Assembly: GCA_045124505.1 (NCBI GenBank)
Contig: JBGVLZ010000086.1
Span: forward strand, 62,001 to 126,000
DNA from: RGIG7213 sp045124505
GTDB taxonomy: Bacteria > Bacillota > Clostridia > Oscillospirales > CAG-272
Direction of reading: 5' to 3'
DNA length: 64,000 bases
The notes beneath the pieces are model-generated. The model had not been told where the DNA came from, did no database searches, and worked only from the letters and a program-made list of their open reading frames with translations. This document shows positions 43,395-53,900 of the stretch, in pieces; the first letter of the stretch is position 1, and every line of letters starts with the position of its first letter. The translations under genes were made by a program, and so were the position numbers.

Positions 43395-43425
43395 GGTATA
43401 ATTATTCAACACGATGAATAATACC
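43395..43425 (+). promoter_or_regulatory. Candidate ArgR (ARG-box) operator
   Basis: GGTATAATTATTCA (43395-43408) and TGAATAATACC (43415-43425) are inverted half-sites resembling the ARG-box TGAAT-N4-ATTCA. They sit just downstream of the -10 box, where a repressor would block initiation. Arginine-responsive repression is inferred; no argR gene is seen here. Confidence 0.65.
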
Positions 43426-43477
43426 AAAAACCATAAAACTGTATAACAATTTTCACAAATAAAAGGAGAAATTTATC

Positions 43478-44704
43478 ATGGCAAAGAAAGAAATCAAAAA
43501 AATAGCACTCGCTTATTCAGGCGGCCTTGACACATCAATCATCATTCCGTGGCTTAAGGAAACATATCCCGGCTGCGAAGTAATCGCAATTTCCGCTGAC
43601 GTTGGTCAGGGTACAGAGCTTGACGGTCTTGAAGAAAAGGCAATAAAGACAGGTGCTTCCAAGCTTTACATCGAAGACCTTAAGGAAGAATTCATCACAG
43701 ATTACATCTACCCCACACTCAAGGCAGGTGCTGTATACGAAGGCGAATACCTTCTCGGTACATCCTTCGCACGTCCTATCATCGCAAAGAGAATCGTTGA
43801 AATTGCAAAGGCTGAAGGCTGTGACTCCATTTGCCACGGCTGTACAGGTAAGGGTAATGACCAGGTTCGTTTCGAGCTTACAATAAAGGCATTTGCTCCC
43901 GAAATGAACATCATCGCTCCCTGGCGTGTATGGGATATCAAATCCCGTGACGAGGAGATCGACTACGCTGAAGCGCACAACGTACCCCTCAAGATAAACC
44001 GTGAAACAAACTACTCCAAGGATAAGAACCTCTGGCACTTGTCACACGAAGGTCTTGACCTTGAAAACCCTGCAAACGAACCCCAGTACAACAAGCCCGG
44101 ATTCCTTGAGCTCGGCATTTCCCCCGAACAGGCTCCCGACACACCCACATACATCACACTTGATTTTGAAAAGGGTATTCCCACAGCACTCAACGGCGAA
44201 AAGCTCTCCCCTGTTGCACTCGTTGAAAAGCTCAACAAGCTCGGCGGTGAAAACGGTATCGGTCTTGTTGACATCGTTGAAAACCGTCTTGTAGGTATGA
44301 AGAGCCGCGGCGTTTACGAAACTCCCGGCGGTACAATTCTTTACCGTGCGCACAAGGTTCTCGAAACACTTACACTTGACCGTGAAACAACACATTACAA
44401 GGAGCTTATCGCTGCCAAGTACGCTGAGATCGTTTACTACGGTCAGTGGTTCACACCCCTTCGTGAGGCGCTTGATGCTTTCGTTGACGAAACACAGAAG
44501 AACGTTACAGGTACAGTTAAGCTCAAGCTCTACAAGGGTAACCTTATCAATGCGGGTGTTACTTCCCCCTACTCTTTGTACGACGAAGAGATCGCAACAT
44601 TTGATGAAGACGAAGTTTACAACCAGTACGATGCTGAGGGCTTCATAAATCTGTTCGGTTTGCCCTTAAAAGTTAAAGCGATGGTTGACAAAAAGAACAA
44701 ATAA
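43478..44704 (+). CDS. argG: Argininosuccinate synthase
   Basis: 408 residues. AYSGGLDTSIIIPWL (ATP pyrophosphatase loop), HGCTGKGNDQVRFELT, and KDKNLWHLSHEGLDLENP-like segments. It joins citrulline and aspartate. Codon choice is strongly biased to C-ending codons, unlike later genes in the operon, which suggests very high expression of this first gene. Ribosome site AAAGGAG. Confidence 0.97.
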   Translation: MAKKEIKKIALAYSGGLDTSIIIPWLKETYPGCEVIAISADVGQGTELDGLEEKAIKTGASKLYIEDLKEEFITDYIYPTLKAGAVYEGEYLLGTSFARPIIAKRIVEIAKAEGCDSICHGCTGKGNDQVRFELTIKAFAPEMNIIAPWRVWDIKSRDEEIDYAEAHNVPLKINRETNYSKDKNLWHLSHEGLDLENPANEPQYNKPGFLELGISPEQAPDTPTYITLDFEKGIPTALNGEKLSPVALVEKLNKLGGENGIGLVDIVENRLVGMKSRGVYETPGGTILYRAHKVLETLTLDRETTHYKELIAAKYAEIVYYGQWFTPLREALDAFVDETQKNVTGTVKLKLYKGNLINAGVTSPYSLYDEEIATFDEDEVYNQYDAEGFINLFGLPLKVKAMVDKKNK

Positions 44705-44705
44705 G

Positions 44706-45650
44706 ATGTATAATATATTTATAGACGGTTCTGTTGGCACGACGGGGTTGCGTATCGCATCCCGTCTTGCTGACCGAAATGACATAAATCTCATCTCAAT
44801 TCCCGAGGAACTGAGAAAGGACAACGATGCGATAGCCGAAAGGATAAACGCATCGGACGTTACGTTTCTGTGTCTGCCCGATGCGGCGGCAAAGGAAGCG
44901 GTAACGCTTTGCACGAACCCGAACACGGTCATAATCGATGCATCCACCGCACACAGAACGGCTGACGGCTGGGCATACGGCTTTGCTGAGCTTGGCGAAC
45001 AGTTCAGAAATAATATAGTAAACAGCAAGAGAATTGCAAATCCCGGATGCCATGCATCGGGCTTCAACAGCATCGTTTACCCGTTGGTAAAGGGCGGCTT
45101 TATATCCCCTGACTATCCTGTTGTAAGCCATTCGATAACAGGCTACAGCGGCGGCGGTAAGGGAATGATAGCATCTTACGAGGACTGTGAAAGGGACGAA
45201 AAATACGAATCCCCCGCGCAGTACGGTCTTACGGCAAAGCACAAGCATCTGCCCGAAATGAAGGCGGTGTGCGGTCTGTCCAACGAACCTGTGTTCAATC
45301 CCATTGTAAGCTCATTTTACAGCGGCATGGCGGTAACAGTTCCGCTTTTTGCAAATCTTATGAATAAGAAAGCAACGGTTAAAGAGCTTCACGAATATTT
45401 CACCGAATACTACAAAAATTCACGTCTTATCTCTGTGCGTCCGCTTTGCGAAAAAGGCACAGAAGACGGATTTTTATACGCTAATGAGCTGTCGGGTAAG
45501 GACAGCATGCAGATAATCATCTGCGGAAACGATGAACGTCCGCAGATATGCGCACTTTTCTGCAACCTCGGCAAGGGTGCATCAGGTGCGGCAATACAGA
45601 ATATGAACATCGTGCTCGGCGCTGATGAATGCGCAGGCTTGATTTTATAA
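44706..45650 (+). CDS. argC: N-acetyl-gamma-glutamyl-phosphate reductase (short type)
   Basis: 314 residues from the ATG at 44706, one base after the argG stop (an in-frame start at 44685 lies inside argG). Motifs: FIDGSVGTTGLRIASRL (NADP site), IDASTAHR and catalytic Cys in NPGCHASGF. The shorter type (about 310 residues) is distinct from the ~345-residue form. Coupled to argG. Confidence 0.95.
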   Translation: MYNIFIDGSVGTTGLRIASRLADRNDINLISIPEELRKDNDAIAERINASDVTFLCLPDAAAKEAVTLCTNPNTVIIDASTAHRTADGWAYGFAELGEQFRNNIVNSKRIANPGCHASGFNSIVYPLVKGGFISPDYPVVSHSITGYSGGGKGMIASYEDCERDEKYESPAQYGLTAKHKHLPEMKAVCGLSNEPVFNPIVSSFYSGMAVTVPLFANLMNKKATVKELHEYFTEYYKNSRLISVRPLCEKGTEDGFLYANELSGKDSMQIIICGNDERPQICALFCNLGKGASGAAIQNMNIVLGADECAGLIL

Positions 45651-45666
45651 GAAAGAGAGAATCCAC

Positions 45667-46881
45667 ATGAAATACATATCCGGCGGCGTATGTGCCGCCA
45701 CCGGCTTCAAAGCTGCCGGAATTCACTGCGGAATCAGAAAGAATAAAACAAAAAAAGATTTGGCACTGATCGTAAGCGATGTACCCGCCTCATCTGCCGC
45801 AGTATACACAACAAACCTTGTAAAGGGCGCACCTATCACGGTGACAAAGAAAAATCTTGAAAACGGTATTGCACGTGCCGTTATATGTAACAGCGGCAAC
45901 GCAAACACGTGTAACGCCGACGGCATTGAAATTGCCGAAAAAATGTGCACAATGACTGAGCAGTTTACGGGGATCCCCGCATCCGATGTCATAGTTGCAT
46001 CAACAGGCGTTATCGGACAGCCCTTGTCAACGGAGCCTATGGAAAAGGCAATGCCTGAGCTTGTTTCCTTACTTTCAAACGAAGGAAGCACAGATGCGGC
46101 ACACGCAATAATGACAACAGACGTAGCACTTAAAGAAATTGCTGTTGAGTTTGAGCTTGGCGGTAAGACATGCCGTCTGGGCGGTATTGCAAAGGGCTCG
46201 GGTATGATACACCCGAACATGGCAACGATGCTTGTTTTTGTAACGACTGACGTTGCTATTTCCCCTGAAATGATAAAAACAGCACTTACAGAGGATGTTG
46301 CAGACAGCTTCAACATGATAAGCGTTGACGGAGATACCTCCACAAACGATATGCTGTCGATCATGGCAAACGGTCTTGCAGGCAACAAAGAAATTACAGA
46401 AAAGAACGAAGATTATTTTGAATTCAAAAAAGCACTTGCAGCTGTTACAAAGAAGCTTTGCCGTGCTATTGCAAAGGACGGCGAGGGTGCAACAAAGCTC
46501 ATTGAATGTGTCGTGGCTACAGCCCCCGACAAGGATTGTGCAAGAAATGTTGCGAAGTCCGTCATTTGCTCCTCGCTTGTTAAAGCGGCTATGTTCGGTG
46601 CCGATGCAAACTGGGGACGTGTGCTTTGCGCAATAGGTTACAGCAAGCAAAACGTTGATGTTACAAAAACAGATGTTTACTTTGCATCGAAAAAGGGAGA
46701 GATCGCAGTATGCCGTGACGGCTCAGGAGTTCCCTTTGACGAGGACAAGGCTAAGATAATTCTTTCAGAGGACGAAATCCAGATATATATATGCCTTAAC
46801 ATGGGTAAGGACGTAGCAACAGCCTGGGGCTGTGACCTGACATATGATTATGTCAAAATAAACGGAGATTACAGAACATAA
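45667..46881 (+). CDS. argJ: Bifunctional ornithine acetyltransferase / N-acetylglutamate synthase
   Basis: 404 residues. Self-cleaving; the nucleophile Thr187 lies in IHPNMATMLVFVTTD, preceded by GIAKGSGM. The recycling of acetyl groups from acetylornithine to glutamate makes argA and argE unnecessary. Also seen: SGNANTCNADG, VASTGVIGQPL and ANWGRVLCAIGYS. Stop/start overlap TAATG with argB. Confidence 0.97.
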   Translation: MKYISGGVCAATGFKAAGIHCGIRKNKTKKDLALIVSDVPASSAAVYTTNLVKGAPITVTKKNLENGIARAVICNSGNANTCNADGIEIAEKMCTMTEQFTGIPASDVIVASTGVIGQPLSTEPMEKAMPELVSLLSNEGSTDAAHAIMTTDVALKEIAVEFELGGKTCRLGGIAKGSGMIHPNMATMLVFVTTDVAISPEMIKTALTEDVADSFNMISVDGDTSTNDMLSIMANGLAGNKEITEKNEDYFEFKKALAAVTKKLCRAIAKDGEGATKLIECVVATAPDKDCARNVAKSVICSSLVKAAMFGADANWGRVLCAIGYSKQNVDVTKTDVYFASKKGEIAVCRDGSGVPFDEDKAKIILSEDEIQIYICLNMGKDVATAWGCDLTYDYVKINGDYRT

Positions 46882-47732
46882 TGGATATTAACAACGCTCA
46901 AAGGGCAGAGGTGCTTATAACAGCTCTGCCTTACATAAAAGAATACTGCGGTAAAACAGTTGTCGTTAAATACGGCGGAAACGCAATGATAAATGAGGAG
47001 CTTAAAAGTGCCGTAATGGGTGACATCGTGCTTTTGTCGCTTATAGGTGTAAAGGTCGTGCTCGTTCACGGCGGAGGTCCCGAAATCACAGAAACGCTTA
47101 CAAAAATGAACATCGAAAGCCGTTTTATAAACGGTCTTCGTGTGACAGATGCAGAAACTGCACAGGTCGTACAGATGGTACTTGCAGGCAAGATAAACAA
47201 AAGTCTTGTAAATCTGCTTGAAAACACAGGCGGTAAGGCGATAGGTCTTTCGGGAATCGACGGTCATATGCTTGAAGCTGCGCCCATTTCCGAGGAGCTT
47301 GGATTTGCAGGTGAAATAGTCAATGTAAATACATCTCCCGTCGAGGTAGTTCTTGACAAAGGATATATCCCGGTAATTTCAACGGTCGGATGTGACAATG
47401 ACGGCAATGTTTACAACATAAACGCAGACACGGCGGCGGCAAAAATTGCAGCGGCACTCGGTGCAGAATGTCTTATTTCGATGACAAATATAAGCGGAAT
47501 ACTCCGTGACAAGGACGATCCCGACTCCCTCATTCAGGTCATCAAGGCTAAGGAAGCAGATAAGCTTTATGAGGAAGGCATCGTATCAGGCGGTATGATA
47601 CCGAAGGTTCAGTGCTGTGTTGATGCAGTAAACAGCGGTGTTAAAAAGGTCTTTATAATTGACGGAAGAATTCCCCACTCCATCATCATTGAAATGCTCA
47701 CTGATGAGGGTGCTGGCACTATGTTCGTTTAA
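46881..47732 (+). CDS. argB: Acetylglutamate kinase
   Basis: 283 residues. VVKYGGNAM, LVHGGGPEITETL (nucleotide/substrate loop), RVTDAETAQVV, and IPVISTVGCD. Phosphorylates N-acetylglutamate. The C-terminal part has the extra segment of arginine-inhibited, hexameric enzymes (family inference). Shares one base with the argJ stop. Confidence 0.97.
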   Translation: MDINNAQRAEVLITALPYIKEYCGKTVVVKYGGNAMINEELKSAVMGDIVLLSLIGVKVVLVHGGGPEITETLTKMNIESRFINGLRVTDAETAQVVQMVLAGKINKSLVNLLENTGGKAIGLSGIDGHMLEAAPISEELGFAGEIVNVNTSPVEVVLDKGYIPVISTVGCDNDGNVYNINADTAAAKIAAALGAECLISMTNISGILRDKDDPDSLIQVIKAKEADKLYEEGIVSGGMIPKVQCCVDAVNSGVKKVFIIDGRIPHSIIIEMLTDEGAGTMFV

Positions 47733-47744
47733 AAGAGGTTGAAT

Positions 47745-48908
47745 ATGAGCGTTATCAAAGAAAACGATAAAAAATATATCGCCCCCACGTACGGTCGTTT
47801 CCCTGTGGAATTTGACCGTGCGGAGGGCTCGTCCGTCTATGACTGCGACGGCAAAAAATATATAGATATGGGCGCAGGAATTGCAACAACTGCATTCGGA
47901 CACTGCGACAGCGAATACATAAAGGCAGTTACAGAACAGCTTAACAAATACGCCCATGCATCAAATCTTTATTATACAGCACCGCAGGTAAAGCTTGCGG
48001 AGCTTCTTTGCGAAAAAACGGGAATGAAAAAGGTATTTTTCGCAAACTCGGGTGCTGAAGCAAACGAGGGTATGATAAAGGCGGCAAGAAAATACTCATT
48101 TGATAAATACGGCGAAGGCAGAAACAAGATAATCACACTGAAAAACTCCTTCCACGGAAGAACCGTTACAACACTGTCCGCAACGGGTCAGGATGTTTTC
48201 CATAACTATTTCTTCCCCTTCACCGAGGGCTTTGACTATGCGCCCGCAAACGATATTGAGGGCACAAAGGCACTTATCACAGATGATGTTTGCGCTGTGA
48301 TGGTTGAGCTTGTACAGGGCGAAGGCGGAGTTTTGCCCCTTGAGGCTGATTATGTAAATGAAATATACAGTCTTTGTGCAGAAAAAGACATACTTTTCTG
48401 CGTGGACGAGGTTCAGACGGGCAACGGCAGATGCGGTGCCCTTTACGCATATATGCGGTATAATATAAAACCTGATATAATTTCGACTGCCAAAGGACTT
48501 GGCGGCGGTCTTCCGATAGGCGCTGTAATTCTCGGTGAAAAAACCGAAAATACACTCGGCCCGTCAACACACGGTTCGACCTTCGGCGGCAACCCCGTAT
48601 GTGCGGCAGGTGCTTACAATGTTATTTCAAGAATTGACGATGCGCTTCTTGAAGATGTAAAGAAGAAGAGCGAATATATAATTTCACGTTTGAAATCGTG
48701 CAAAAACACAGTATCCGTAAGCGGTATGGGACTTCTTTTAGGTGTTAAGACAACAAAGGATTCAAAGGAAGTTGTAAACGCTTGTATTGCTGACGGTGTG
48801 CTTGCTTTGACAGCAAAGGACAAAATACGTCTTACACCGCCCTTGAACATCTCGTTTGAGGACTTGGAAAAGGCGCTCGACGTTATATGCGAAAATATTG
48901 ATAAATAA
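47745..48908 (+). CDS. argD: Acetylornithine aminotransferase
   Basis: 387 residues from the ATG at 47745 (AAAAGAGG 8 bases upstream). PLP enzyme: VFFANSGAEANEGMIKAARKY, LCAEKDILFCVDEVQTGNGR, STAKGLGGGLPIGAVI with the PLP Lys, and HGSTFGGNPVCAA. It also may serve DAP synthesis (succinyl-DAP transamination) in many bacteria, which is notable given the dapF fusion downstream. Confidence 0.96.
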   Translation: MSVIKENDKKYIAPTYGRFPVEFDRAEGSSVYDCDGKKYIDMGAGIATTAFGHCDSEYIKAVTEQLNKYAHASNLYYTAPQVKLAELLCEKTGMKKVFFANSGAEANEGMIKAARKYSFDKYGEGRNKIITLKNSFHGRTVTTLSATGQDVFHNYFFPFTEGFDYAPANDIEGTKALITDDVCAVMVELVQGEGGVLPLEADYVNEIYSLCAEKDILFCVDEVQTGNGRCGALYAYMRYNIKPDIISTAKGLGGGLPIGAVILGEKTENTLGPSTHGSTFGGNPVCAAGAYNVISRIDDALLEDVKKKSEYIISRLKSCKNTVSVSGMGLLLGVKTTKDSKEVVNACIADGVLALTAKDKIRLTPPLNISFEDLEKALDVICENIDK

Positions 48909-48934
48909 AATTCATCTATATAAAGGGAAAAACT

Positions 48935-49837
48935 ATGAAACACTTACTTAAACTTTCTGACCTGTCAGAGGCGGACTTTTCGGAAATTCTTGACCTTGCG
49001 GACAAACTGAAGTATGAACGCAAGAACGGTATTCCCCACAAACTTTTGCAGGACAAGACACTCGGTATGATATTCCGTAAATCTTCAACAAGAACACGTG
49101 TTTCCTTTGAAGTCGGCATACATGAGCTTGGCGGTACGGGCCTGTTCCTTTCCTCAAACGACCTTCAGATCGGCAGAGGCGAGGATGCGGCTGACACAGT
49201 ACGTGTTCTTTCAAGATATCTTGACGGAATCATGATAAGAACATTCGACCAGCAAGAGGTTGAAGATATGGCAAAATTCGGTTCAATACCGATAATAAAC
49301 GGTCTTACGGACTATGCACACCCCTGTCAGGTGCTTGCTGACCTTATGACGATCAGAGAATATAAAAAAGATCTCAAGGGTAAGAAGCTTACATTTATCG
49401 GTGACGGTAACAACATGGCAAACTCCCTTATCGTCGGCGGTATCAAATGCGGAATGGAAGTCGCTATTGCATGTCCCGACGAATACAAGCCCGATGCTGA
49501 CATCATCAAATGGGCAGAGGCAAACGGCAAATTCACCTGCACGCCCGATATTATGAAGGCGGCAAGCGGTGCTGACGTGCTTTACACAGACGTTTGGGCA
49601 TCAATGGGTCAGGAAGGCGAAGCGGCAAAGCGCCGTGTGGCTTTCGAAGGCTACCAGATAAATTCCACCGTTTACGGTGCGGCAAACGAGGGTGCTATGG
49701 TACTTCACTGTCTGCCTGCACACAAGGGCGAAGAGATCACAGCAGATGTTTTCGAAGCCCATGCAAATGAAATATTTGATGAAGCAGAAAACCGCCTGCA
49801 CGCTCAAAAAGCGGTTATGGTATTGCTGATGAAATAA
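48935..49837 (+). CDS. argF: Ornithine carbamoyltransferase, anabolic
   Basis: 300 residues. Carbamoyl phosphate motif STRTRVSFEVG, TFDQQEVEDMAKFGSIPIINGLTDYAHPCQVLADLMTI, and HCLPAHKGEEITADVFE with the ornithine-site signature. Uses carbamoyl phosphate made by the next two genes. No arcA/arcC nearby, so a biosynthetic role is clear. Confidence 0.97.
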   Translation: MKHLLKLSDLSEADFSEILDLADKLKYERKNGIPHKLLQDKTLGMIFRKSSTRTRVSFEVGIHELGGTGLFLSSNDLQIGRGEDAADTVRVLSRYLDGIMIRTFDQQEVEDMAKFGSIPIINGLTDYAHPCQVLADLMTIREYKKDLKGKKLTFIGDGNNMANSLIVGGIKCGMEVAIACPDEYKPDADIIKWAEANGKFTCTPDIMKAASGADVLYTDVWASMGQEGEAAKRRVAFEGYQINSTVYGAANEGAMVLHCLPAHKGEEITADVFEAHANEIFDEAENRLHAQKAVMVLLMK

Positions 49838-49859
49838 TAGCCGAAAGGATATTAAATAT

Positions 49860-50921
49860 ATGAAAAAAGGTTATCTTGCTCTTCAAAACGGTAAAATTTT
49901 CGAAGGATATTTCCTCACCGATAAAGAAAGCGCATCGGGCGAGGCAGTATTCACAACAGGCGTTGTAGGATACAACAATACACTGTGCGACCCTTGCAAT
50001 ATAGGACAGGTCGTAATTCAGACGTTCCCTCTTATCGGTGCTTGCGGAATAATTCCCGGCATGAAAGAAAAGAAGGCTTATCCGTCCGCTTACATAACGA
50101 TGGAAGTAGTTGACACACCGTCAAACCACAACTGTGAAGGAAATCTTGCAGATTATCTGGCGGATCAGGGTGTGTGCTGTCTTTGCGGTGTTGACACCAG
50201 AGAGATCACACGTACACTCCGTGACGAGGGTGCGATGGGCGCAGGTATTGCGGAAACACCCGAAAAGGCTCTGGAGCTTGCAAAATCGTATAAATACACC
50301 TCAAAGGCAGGGCTTGTCGGCACAGATGCGGTGACAACGCTTAAAGCAAAGGCTCCTCAATACAATGTTGCAGTCATAAATTACGGTTCAGTCCGTGACA
50401 ATGCCGAAAGACTTGTCGACAGACGCTGTAACGTAACGGTATTCCCCGTGGGCACAAAAGCAGAGGAAATATTGAACGGCAATTTTGACGGAGTTCTTCT
50501 TTCAGACGGTGCCGGAGATCCTGCAGACTACGCAGAACAAACCGAAGAAATAAAGAAAATCATGGGCAAGCTTCCGATATTTGCATGCGGACTCGGTCAT
50601 CAGCTGTTGGCACTTGCAAACGGAATAAAGACAGCCAAGATAAAGACGGGACACCGTGGGGCAAACCTCCCCGTGCGTGATCTTGACGGCGAAAAAACGT
50701 ACATAACATCACAAAATCACGGCTACACGGTAGATGCTTCATCTGTTTCACCTGACACAGCGGTGATATCCTTCATAAACGCAAACGACCGTGATGTTGA
50801 GGGACTCCGATATATCAATCACTCTTCATTCTCGGTACAATTCATACCGCAAGATAACTCCGCACCTGCGGACACAGCTTTCGTATATGACAGATTCGTT
50901 TCAATGCTCGGAAACAACTAA
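49860..50921 (+). CDS. carA: Carbamoyl-phosphate synthase small subunit
   Basis: 353 residues. N-terminal half GYNNTLCDPCNIGQVVIQTFPLIGACGI, C-terminal class I glutaminase. The nucleophile region reads IFACGLGHQLLALA (Cys conserved as C-GLG), followed by GHRGANLPV and TSQNHGYTV with His. Cooperates with the carB part of the next gene. Lies inside the arg operon, so this copy is arginine-linked; a pyrimidine copy may exist elsewhere. Confidence 0.96.
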   Translation: MKKGYLALQNGKIFEGYFLTDKESASGEAVFTTGVVGYNNTLCDPCNIGQVVIQTFPLIGACGIIPGMKEKKAYPSAYITMEVVDTPSNHNCEGNLADYLADQGVCCLCGVDTREITRTLRDEGAMGAGIAETPEKALELAKSYKYTSKAGLVGTDAVTTLKAKAPQYNVAVINYGSVRDNAERLVDRRCNVTVFPVGTKAEEILNGNFDGVLLSDGAGDPADYAEQTEEIKKIMGKLPIFACGLGHQLLALANGIKTAKIKTGHRGANLPVRDLDGEKTYITSQNHGYTVDASSVSPDTAVISFINANDRDVEGLRYINHSSFSVQFIPQDNSAPADTAFVYDRFVSMLGNN

Positions 50922-50935
50922 GGGGGGAATGAGCT

Positions 50936-53900
50936 ATGCCGAAAGATTTAAGTATTAAAAAAGTTCTTGTAATAGGTTCAGGTCCTATTGTAATCGGTCA
51001 GGCGGCGGAATTTGACTATGCGGGCGCACAGGCGTGCCGTGTGTTGAAATCCGAAGGCGTTGAAGCGGTGCTTGTAAACTGCAACCCCGCAACGATAATG
51101 ACAGACTTTTCAATGGCAAACGAGATATATCTCGAACCCCTTAATACAGAAACTATCAAAAGAATAATTCTCAAGGAAAAGCCCGACAGCTTGCTTGCAG
51201 GTCTCGGCGGTCAGACAGGACTTACAATTGCAATGCAGCTTTATAAGGAAGGCTTTTTGCAGAAGCACAACATCCGTCTTATCGGTACAAACGCCGAGGC
51301 TATCATCCGTGCGGAAGACAGACAGCGTTTCAAGGACACGATGGATGAAATAAATCAGCCTTGCATCCCCTCTGACACAACGCACGATGTTGAAGAGGCT
51401 GTACAAATTGCAAACAGAATAGGTTATCCCGTTATTATCCGTCCTGCTTTTACGCTCGGCGGTGCCGGCGGCGGTGTTGCTTACAATGAAGAACAGCTCC
51501 GCACAACGGCAGGCACGGGACTCAGCATGTCGCCTATTCATCAGATACTTGTTGAAAAATACATATTCGGCTACAAAGAGGTCGAATTTGAAGTTATGCG
51601 TGACGGCGCAGGCAACGTAATCACCGTTTGTTCAATGGAAAACGTCGACCCTGTCGGAGTTCACACAGGTGACAGTATCGTTGTTGCTCCCGCCATTACG
51701 CTTACTGATAAAGAATACACAATGCTCAGCACGGCGGCGCTGAACATTATTGCGGCGCTGAAGATCGAGGGCGGCTGTAACTGTCAGTTCGCACTTGACC
51801 CGTACAGCGATGATTACTTCGTAATCGAGGTCAACCCCAGAGTTTCACGTTCATCTGCTCTTGCAAGTAAAGCAACAGGTTATCCTATTGCAAAGGTAAC
51901 ATCAAAGATCGCTCTCGGCTATACGCTTGATGAAATTCAGAACGATGTTACGGGCATTACCTGCGCTTGCTTTGAACCGACTGTTGACTATGTCGTATTA
52001 AAAATGCCAAAGTGGCCGTTTGACAAGTTCCCTTACGCGTCCCGTAAGCTCGGAACACAGATGAAGGCAACAGGTGAGGTCATGGCTATCGGCGACAGCT
52101 TTGAATCAGCCTTGATGAAGGCTGTAAGAGGCGCTGAGCTTTCGCTTGACACACTCCACGCACCCATGCTTGATGAGTGTGAGGATATCAAGAAAAAGCT
52201 TGCTGATATCGATGATGTCAGAATATTTGCCGTATATGAGGCGCTTCGCCGCGGTGTTTCGGTTGATGAAATAAACGAAATAACAAAGATAGACAAGTTC
52301 TTTATAAATAAGATAAAGAAGCTTGCCGAATATGAAAATAAGATAGCAAACAATACCGTTGACGCTGAAACTTACAAAGAAGGTAAGCGTCTGGGCTATA
52401 CAGATAAGGCAATAGAGAGAATTTCGGGAAGTAAATGCACTGAAAAGCTCTTCCCTGTATACAAAACGGTTGACACGTGTGCAGGCGAATTTGATGCAAA
52501 AACTCCTTACTTCTACTCTGTTTACGGCAAGGCTTGCGAAGCACGCCCCAAGGCTGAAACAGGCAGAGAAAAGATAATCGTTTTAGGTTCAGGTCCTATC
52601 CGAATCGGTCAGGGTATCGAATTTGACTATTCATCCGTTCACTGTGCAAAGACACTGCGTGAGCTTGGATATGAAGTAATAATCATAAACAACAACCCCG
52701 AAACAGTTTCCACAGACTTTGACGTTTCCGACAGACTCTATTTTGAACCCCTTTCACCCGAAGACGTTATGGGTGTAATTGAGGTTGAAAAGCCTATCGG
52801 TGTCGTTGTGGCATTCGGCGGTCAGACGGCTATTAAGCTCGTTAAATTCCTGAGTGACTCCGGCATCCGTATTCTCGGAACGTCTGCTGAGGGTATTGAT
52901 TTGGCAGAAGACCGTGAAAAGTTCGACGCACTTCTCAACTCCCTTGACATCAAGCGTCCGAAGGGTCTCGGCATCATGACGATGGAAGAAGCACTTGATG
53001 CGGCACACACGCTGAAATATCCTGTTTTGCTCCGTCCTTCTTACGTTATCGGCGGTCAGAATATGACTATTGCTTACACGGACGATGATGTACGTCAGTA
53101 CATGGAGCTTATTCTCTCCCACGATATCGAAAACCCCGTGCTTGTTGACAAATATATGTCGGGTACGGAGCTTGAGGTTGACGTTATCTCCGACGGTGAG
53201 GACGTGCTTATCCCCGGTATCATGGAGCATATTGAACGTGCGGGCGTTCACAGCGGTGACTCTATCGCAATTTATCCCCCGCAGAACATTTCCGATAAGC
53301 TCATTCACAGAATTATCGAATGTTCGACACTCCTTTCAAAATCACTCGGCACAAAGGGCCTTGTAAATATTCAGTATCTCACATATGAAGGTGAGCTTTA
53401 CGTAATTGAAGTTAACCCCAGAGCTTCCCGTACAATTCCCTACATCAGTAAGGTAACGGGAATTCCGATGGTCGATATTGCTTCCCGTGTAATGCTCGGC
53501 GCAAAGCTGAAGGATCTCGGATATGAAAGCGGTCTTTACAAGATCCCTCCGTACGTTGCCGTTAAGGTTCCTGTGTTCTCATTTGAAAAGCTGTCAGATG
53601 TAAACTCATCTCTCGGTCCGGAAATGAAGTCTACAGGTGAAGTCCTCGGTGTCGGTAAGAACCTTACAGAAGCACTTTTCAAGGGTATGGTTTCCGCAGG
53701 CTTCAGAATGGACCTCGGCAAGGGTGACGGCGTGTATATTACAGTCGGTGACAATGATAAATTTGAAATTGTCAAGCTTGCAAAGAAATTTGCAGATCTC
53801 GGCCTTAACATCTACGCTACAAAGGGTACTGCAAAGGCAATTTCAGCCCTCGGCGGTATTGAAGTGGGTGTAATTCAGGAGGATGAAAGCCATTCGCTTC

